This document shows positions 5,880 through 7,259 of a stretch of 7,259 nt of DNA, in pieces. The position numbers and the translations under genes were made by a program. Source of the stretch: Methylovirgula sp. (lineage in GTDB: Bacteria; Pseudomonadota; Alphaproteobacteria; Rhizobiales; Beijerinckiaceae); contig JASHSW010000191.1 of the NCBI GenBank assembly GCA_030038595.1, positions 1 to 7,259 of the forward strand, in the 5' to 3' direction. The notes under the pieces are model-generated. The model was given only the letters and a program-made list of their open reading frames with translations. It had not been told where the DNA came from and did not search any database. Numbering within the stretch: the first letter of the stretch is position 1; each line of letters begins with the position of its first letter.

Positions 5880-7079
5880 GTGATCGAGCAATTGATGATC
5901 TTCGCGCTCGGGTTCCTGTTCGCGGGACTCGTCGCGCTTGCCTTCGCGCCTGCCTTTTGGCGGCGGGCGAACCGGCTGACGCGTCGCCGGCTCGAGATGC
6001 AAGTGCCGCTTTCCGTTCAGGAAATCCTTGCCGAACGGGATCAGCTTCGGGCCGAATTCGCGGTCGGACAGCGCCGGCTGGAACTGCGCATGGCGGAGGT
6101 TACCCGCGCCCATGCCGCCGACCGCAGCGAATTGGGGCGGCGCGCCGCCGAAATCAGCGCACTGAACGACGATCTTGCCCGTCGCGCCGAGGAAAATCGC
6201 GAATATGCTGCGGCGCTTGCCCAAACCGAAGCCGCCCTCGCCCAAGTACATGCCGAGCTCGGCGCCACGACCAAGGAGCTCTACGACGCCGCCGGCCTTG
6301 CCGGGCGCAGACTGGACGAATGGATCGAACTCGGTCAGGCGCACGCGGTGATGACAAAACTGGCGGAAGAGCGGCTTGCCAGCCACGCCGCCGCCGATGC
6401 CCGGGCGATTGCATTGGAACTGCGCCTCGGCGATGTGAGCCGATTGCTCGTCGACGCGGAAAAGCGCTTCGCCGAGCGCACCGCGCAGGCCAACAAACTC
6501 AGCGACGCGCTGGCGCTTGCCAAACGCGATCTCGAATTCAGCGACGCCAATTACGCATCGTTGCAGAAGAGGCTCGAATCGGAAACCGCGCGTGCCGCAC
6601 AGCTCTCGGAGCAGCTCGAAACTTTGCGCGCCCGGCACGACGAGGATCAAACGCAGCTTCGTGCCTTGAACGCCGAAGTCAGCGTCCGCGCCGCCGCCGC
6701 CGAAGACGCCGGACGCCGCGAACAGAAAATCCGCGCGCAGATCGCCAAGGCGCGCAGCGCCGAACTCGCGTTTGCCGAAAGATACGAGAGTTTGCAATCC
6801 GAATATGCGGCCCTGCGGGGGGCGCTCGACGTGGCGCGAAGGCGCTGCGAAACGCTCGAAGTGGATTTGGCGGCACAACGCGCGGCGCGCCAAAAGAGGC
6901 CGGACGGCGAAGAGAAGCCGCGCCAAGACAACGGCGGGACTATTCTGCGGCTGTCGCGCACCGGCTCCGAATCGAGCGGCGCTGAAACGCCGGAGCAGGC
7001 GGGCCTGCGCGCGTCTGCGGCGCAGACCGATGCGGAGACGGCCGAAAAGATCGCCAGGCGCGATCACGTCGGGACCTGA
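5880..7079 (+). CDS. Membrane-anchored coiled-coil protein of unknown function
   Basis: I do not recognise a characterised family. The 399-residue product has one N-terminal membrane segment (about 5-27, IFALGFLFAGLVALAFAPAF), then a basic stretch RRANRLTRRR (28-37) that should stay cytoplasmic, so the rest is probably inside the cell. A well-conserved-looking VPLSVQEILAERDQLRAEF (42-60) leads into a long helical coiled coil (about 50-337) rich in Ala, Glu, Arg, Leu and Gln. The tail (338-399) is polar, Ser/Thr/Glu-rich and probably disordered. No enzymatic motif is visible. The start is uncertain: GTG at 5880 gives MIEQL and is preferred from recollection of similar alphaproteobacterial proteins; TTG at 5847 and ATG at 5895 are alternatives, and the last would cut into the membrane helix. 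It is 99 bp downstream of eipA. A scaffolding or envelope-organising role is only a guess. Confidence 0.75.
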   Translation: MIEQLMIFALGFLFAGLVALAFAPAFWRRANRLTRRRLEMQVPLSVQEILAERDQLRAEFAVGQRRLELRMAEVTRAHAADRSELGRRAAEISALNDDLARRAEENREYAAALAQTEAALAQVHAELGATTKELYDAAGLAGRRLDEWIELGQAHAVMTKLAEERLASHAAADARAIALELRLGDVSRLLVDAEKRFAERTAQANKLSDALALAKRDLEFSDANYASLQKRLESETARAAQLSEQLETLRARHDEDQTQLRALNAEVSVRAAAAEDAGRREQKIRAQIAKARSAELAFAERYESLQSEYAALRGALDVARRRCETLEVDLAAQRAARQKRPDGEEKPRQDNGGTILRLSRTGSESSGAETPEQAGLRASAAQTDAETAEKIARRDHVGT

Positions 7080-7090
7080 ACGGCGCCGGC

Positions 7091-7117
7091 TTGCCGGGCG
7101 TAGGTTGCCGCTATAGA
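7091..7117 (+). promoter_or_regulatory. Possible promoter of the tRNA-Glu gene
   Basis: A TATAGA -10-like hexamer at 7112-7117 lies 13 bases before the tRNA 5' end, and TTGCCG at 7091-7096 gives a -35-like hexamer with a short 15-base spacer. TTGCCG is repeated at 7105-7110. The -10 position suits a short tRNA leader, but the spacer is below the usual 16-18, so the call is tentative. Confidence 0.35.
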
Positions 7118-7130
7118 ACGCCGGGGCGCT

Positions 7131-7206
7131 GCTCCCTTCGTCTAGCGGCCCAGGACGTCGCCCTCTCACGGCGAAAACAGGGGTTCGAGTCCCCTAGGGA
7201 GCGCCA
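7131..7206 (+). tRNA. tRNA-Glu (anticodon CUC)
   Basis: The 76-base gene folds as a cloverleaf. The acceptor stem pairs GCTCCCT (7131-7137) with AGGGAGC (7196-7202), followed by discriminator G and an encoded CCA (7204-7206). The anticodon stem TCGCC/GGCGA encloses the 7-base loop CTCTCAC, whose central CTC reads the GAG codon. The T arm is AGGGG/CCCCT around TTCGAGT. The D arm contains GTCTAGCGGCCCAGGAC. It lies 51 bp after the coiled-coil gene stop, on the same strand. A GAG-reading tRNA is expected to be in demand in a GC-rich genome. Confidence 0.97.
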
Positions 7207-7221
7207 GTTATTTCAATAACT
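7206..7221 (+). terminator. AT-rich hairpin just after tRNA-Glu, weak terminator candidate
   Basis: AGTTATT and AATAACT form a perfect 7-bp inverted repeat with a 2-base gap (realistically a 4-base loop and 6 bp). It begins on the last base of the encoded CCA, and the sequence after it is TACTTGCTTTC, T-rich only in part. It may end transcription or mark the 3' processing boundary. The stem is AT-rich and the T-run short, so confidence is low. The remaining bases to the window end show only a small GCGCT/AGCGC repeat. Confidence 0.3.
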
Positions 7222-7259
7222 TACTTGCTTTCGTCGCGGCGCTCCAGCGCGGCCGACAA

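Noticed and set aside
5799..7169. 456-codon minus-strand open frame opposite the coiled-coil gene
   Set aside because: Its product is Arg/Gly/Phe-rich with no recognisable domain, and it is the antisense shadow of a GC-rich coding region; it also runs through the tRNA 5' end. The plus-strand frame has a coherent membrane helix and coiled coil.

Overview
The window looks like a stretch of alphaproteobacterial chromosome, most likely Hyphomicrobiales (Rhizobiales). It is GC-rich, encodes a ChpT-type phosphotransferase and a DUF1134/EipA protein (both essentially alphaproteobacterial), and carries a hybrid CheA-CheW-CheY gene order known from alphaproteobacterial chemotaxis operons. A genus cannot be named from the sequence alone.

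Layout: the left half is on the minus strand and reads right to left as chpT (3987-3322), cheA with a C-terminal receiver (3184-596), cheW (599-105, overlapping cheA by ATGA) and the first 20 codons of cheY (60-1, cut by the window edge). A 282-bp divergent intergenic region (3988-4269) separates this from the plus-strand half: cysQ (4270-5127), eipA (5190-5780), an unnamed membrane-anchored coiled-coil protein (5880-7079) and a tRNA-Glu(CUC) gene (7131-7206). No insertion sequence, CRISPR array, phage gene or broken gene is visible.

How it fits together: ChpT relays phosphate from CckA to CtrA, the master regulator of cell cycle and, in many alphaproteobacteria, of motility. The region just downstream of chpT is a chemotaxis operon, and eipA is a direct CtrA target in Brucella. 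Near-consensus CtrA boxes (TTAA-N7-TTAAC with one mismatch) lie in front of both cheA and eipA, and five of the eight TTAA tetramers in the window fall in the roughly 10% that is intergenic. The simplest reading is a small CtrA-linked neighbourhood holding a phosphorelay component, a chemotaxis array and an envelope integrity factor.

Nothing here amounts to a wholly new system. The points most worth checking are the CtrA-like boxes, the CheA architecture (no recognisable P2, two CheW-like domains, a receiver with Ala at the switch position), the hairpins in the cheA and chpT leaders, and the uncharacterised coiled-coil protein.
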